A DNA stretch of 64,000 bases, taken from the NCBI RefSeq assembly GCF_030297155.1, contig NZ_AP028067.1, forward strand, positions 1,116,001 to 1,180,000. The letters run 5' to 3'. Position numbers and translations under genes: made by a program. Within the stretch, counting starts at the first letter, position 1. Each line of letters begins with the position of its first letter. The notes beneath the pieces were generated by a model. It was given only the letters and a program-made list of their open reading frames with translations, did no database searches and was not told the origin of the DNA. Shown piece after piece: positions 62,350-64,000 of the stretch. The DNA is from Vibrio sp. FE10. GTDB taxonomy: Bacteria; Pseudomonadota; Gammaproteobacteria; Enterobacterales; Vibrionaceae.

Positions 62350-62956
62350 TACTCCGTCACACACTTATGATCTTGCACATTCGCATGATCATCACCACGA
62401 AGCTGCGGGCAACAAGTTGTTTGGCTTCTGGGTTTACTTGATGAGTGACTGTGTCCTGTTTGCCACGCTTTTCGCGACTTATGCCGTGCTTGAGAGTGGC
62501 TCTATTGCTGGGCCTACAGGCAAAGACATCTTTGAACTGCCGTTCGTGTTTGTCGAAACCATGATGCTGCTGTTCAGTAGTATCACCTTTGGCTTTGGCA
62601 TGATTGCAATGAAGCGCAAAGACGTTACTGGACTGAAGCGATGGATAAAAGTTACGTTCGTATTGGGCTTAGCCTTTATCTGTATGGAAGTGTATGAGTT
62701 TCATCATTTGATTGCAGAAGGCTATGGCCCTCAAGAGAGTGCATTCCTTTCGGCGTTCTTTACCTTGGTCGGCACACACGGTTTGCACGTAACGTTCGGT
62801 CTGATTTGGATGGCGGTGGCATATCACCAGCTTTCAACTAAAGGTTTGAACGACAACATGTCGATGCGTTTCCAGTGCCTGAGCTTATTTTGGCACTTCC
62901 TTGATATCGTTTGGATTTGTGTATTTACCATCGTGTACTTAATGGGGGTGATGTAA
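62339..62956 (+). CDS. cyoC: Cytochrome bo3 ubiquinol oxidase subunit III
   Basis: This 205-residue protein has five predicted membrane helices and [34 protein letters not shown] and [13 protein letters not shown] blocks. A His-rich N-terminus (HSHDHHHE) stands out. Start ATG 62339 overlaps the cyoB 3' end by 11 bases, a normal translational coupling. Structural subunit of the oxidase. Confidence 0.94.
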   Translation: MQANTPSHTYDLAHSHDHHHEAAGNKLFGFWVYLMSDCVLFATLFATYAVLESGSIAGPTGKDIFELPFVFVETMMLLFSSITFGFGMIAMKRKDVTGLKRWIKVTFVLGLAFICMEVYEFHHLIAEGYGPQESAFLSAFFTLVGTHGLHVTFGLIWMAVAYHQLSTKGLNDNMSMRFQCLSLFWHFLDIVWICVFTIVYLMGVM

Positions 62957-63267
62957 TGGAACAGCATCTAGACAGCGGTGCAACGGATTACGTGAAAGGC
63001 TTTATTGCGTCACTGATTCTAACCATTATTCCGTTCTACATTGTGTGGGCACATGCGCTGCCAAGCACTGAAACTTACGTGATCTTGTTCGGTTGTGCGT
63101 TGGTACAGATCTTTGTGCACTTTAAGTACTTCTTGCACATGGAAGCGAAATCGTCCGATGGGCGTTGGAACTTGGTCTCACTGATGTTTACCGCCATTGT
63201 TGTATTGATTCTTATCGCTGGCTCGGTATGGATCATCTACAACATGAACGTCAACATGAAGTTGTAG
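62956..63267 (+). CDS. cyoD: Cytochrome bo3 ubiquinol oxidase subunit IV
   Basis: This 103-residue protein has three membrane helices; YVKGFIASLILTIIPFYIVW and IFVHFKYFLHM are typical. ATG 62956 overlaps the cyoC stop (TAATG). It helps assemble the CuB site. Coupled in the cyo operon. Confidence 0.94.
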   Translation: MEQHLDSGATDYVKGFIASLILTIIPFYIVWAHALPSTETYVILFGCALVQIFVHFKYFLHMEAKSSDGRWNLVSLMFTAIVVLILIAGSVWIIYNMNVNMKL

Positions 63268-63275
63268 GCTAGGGT

Positions 63276-64000
63276 ATGCTGAAAAGTTATTTGTCTATTA
63301 CCAAGCCGGGCATCATTTTCGGCAACCTGATTTCTGTTGCGGCGGGGTTCTTCCTCGCCGCGAAAACAGAACCAGCCAGTGCGATGTTGTTACTGACAAC
63401 GTTAGCGGGTGTAGGGTTTGTGATTGCATCAGGTTGTGTGGTGAACAACATCTTTGATCGAGATATCGACCAGAAAATGAAACGAACCCAGAACCGTGAA
63501 TTGGTTCAGGGCAATATCAACACAGACGTCGCATTTATCTATGCGTTAGTCATGTTGTTGGCTGGCACGGCGTTGCTGTTTCAATTCGTTAATCCTATGT
63601 CTGCGGTGGTGGTGTTGCTTGGCTATGTGTTTTACGTCTTTTTCTACACCATGTGGTACAAGCGTAATTCCGTTTACGGCACCTTAGTGGGCAGTATTTC
63701 TGGCGCGGTTCCGCCGCTAGTTGGCTACCTTGGTGTCACGAACTACCTGAGCTTAGAAGCCGTTCTATTGTTCATCATGTTCTGTTTATGGCAGATGCCA
63801 CACTCGTATGCAATTGCGATGTTCCGCATTCAAGACTACCGCGATGCAGGCATTCCTGTGTTACCAGTCAAAGAGGGTGTCGACAAAGCACATCAGCATA
63901 TGAAAGCGTATGTGGTTGCTTTTGGCGCAGTTGCTCTGGCGTTGTTCTTACTCGGAGAAGCGGGTTATGAATACTTAGTGGTGTCGGCGGCGGTTTGCTT
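63276..64000 (+). CDS. cyoE: Protohaem IX farnesyltransferase (haem O synthase), 5' part
   Basis: ATG 63276 has AGGG just upstream, 8 bases after the cyoD stop. The visible 241 residues read YLSITKPGIIFGNLISVA and ASGCVVNNIFDRDIDQKM with the Asp-rich prenyl-binding site NNIFDRDID, and WQMPHSYAIAMFRIQDYRDAG as the second Asp site. It adds the farnesyl group to haem B to give haem O for the oxidase. The gene continues past the window end. Confidence 0.95.
   Translation, partial: MLKSYLSITKPGIIFGNLISVAAGFFLAAKTEPASAMLLLTTLAGVGFVIASGCVVNNIFDRDIDQKMKRTQNRELVQGNINTDVAFIYALVMLLAGTALLFQFVNPMSAVVVLLGYVFYVFFYTMWYKRNSVYGTLVGSISGAVPPLVGYLGVTNYLSLEAVLLFIMFCLWQMPHSYAIAMFRIQDYRDAGIPVLPVKEGVDKAHQHMKAYVVAFGAVALALFLLGEAGYEYLVVSAAVC

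Noticed and set aside
1..64000. CRISPR array, tRNA or rRNA genes
   Set aside because: No regularly spaced identical repeats with unique spacers, and no recognisable RNA gene, were seen on either strand.

Overview
The window reads as a chromosomal segment of a marine gammaproteobacterium, most likely a Vibrio. This rests on recognisable protein families, gene arrangements and GC content near the mid-40s; no rRNA, tRNA or replication gene is present to settle the species or the replicon. Gene density is high, transcription units are short and alternate between strands, and many end in strong hairpin terminators.

Region by region: 1-7 kb holds the 3' end of a glutamate-synthase-like gene, then a redox/detoxification cluster. 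In this cluster a perfect SoxR box precedes an arylamine N-acetyltransferase and an FMN reductase, and soxR lies about 3.5 kb away. 7-18 kb holds an outer-membrane protein, a DUF4345-sulfatase pair, and a likely catabolic cluster (LacI regulator, porin, SnoaL-like protein, MFS transporter) divergent from a sodium symporter/L-serine dehydratase operon. 18-24 kb holds Lrp and LysE-type genes, ahpC and ahpF with a candidate OxyR site, a VOC protein and an NCS2 purine/uracil permease.

24-35 kb is the accessory zone. It contains two adjacent PDDEXK nuclease-like genes lying between near-identical terminator hairpins, an intact IS21-family element (istA/istB, 7-bp target duplication) that has split a DUF2938 gene, a MerR regulator divergent from that broken gene, a family II pyrophosphatase with a predicted signal peptide, and an FRG-domain gene paired with an Mrr-like nuclease gene. 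The two nuclease modules are the best candidates for undescribed defence systems.

35-44 kb holds a MITE-like repeat, a pentapeptide-repeat protein, an ArsR-permease metal operon with a long palindrome, and a sulfur-linked group (rhodanese, CoA-disulfide-reductase-like protein, cystine-type symporter), then an amidohydrolase and a small membrane protein. 44-54 kb holds exported proteins (trypsin-like protease, unknown protein, YtcJ-like amidohydrolase), an AraC regulator, lipocalin, cytochrome b561, a YdhR-like protein and a LysR regulator. 54-58.6 kb is a TetR-controlled RND efflux operon with a perfect palindromic operator. 59.4-64 kb is the cyoABCDE cytochrome bo3 operon, with cyoE cut off by the window end.
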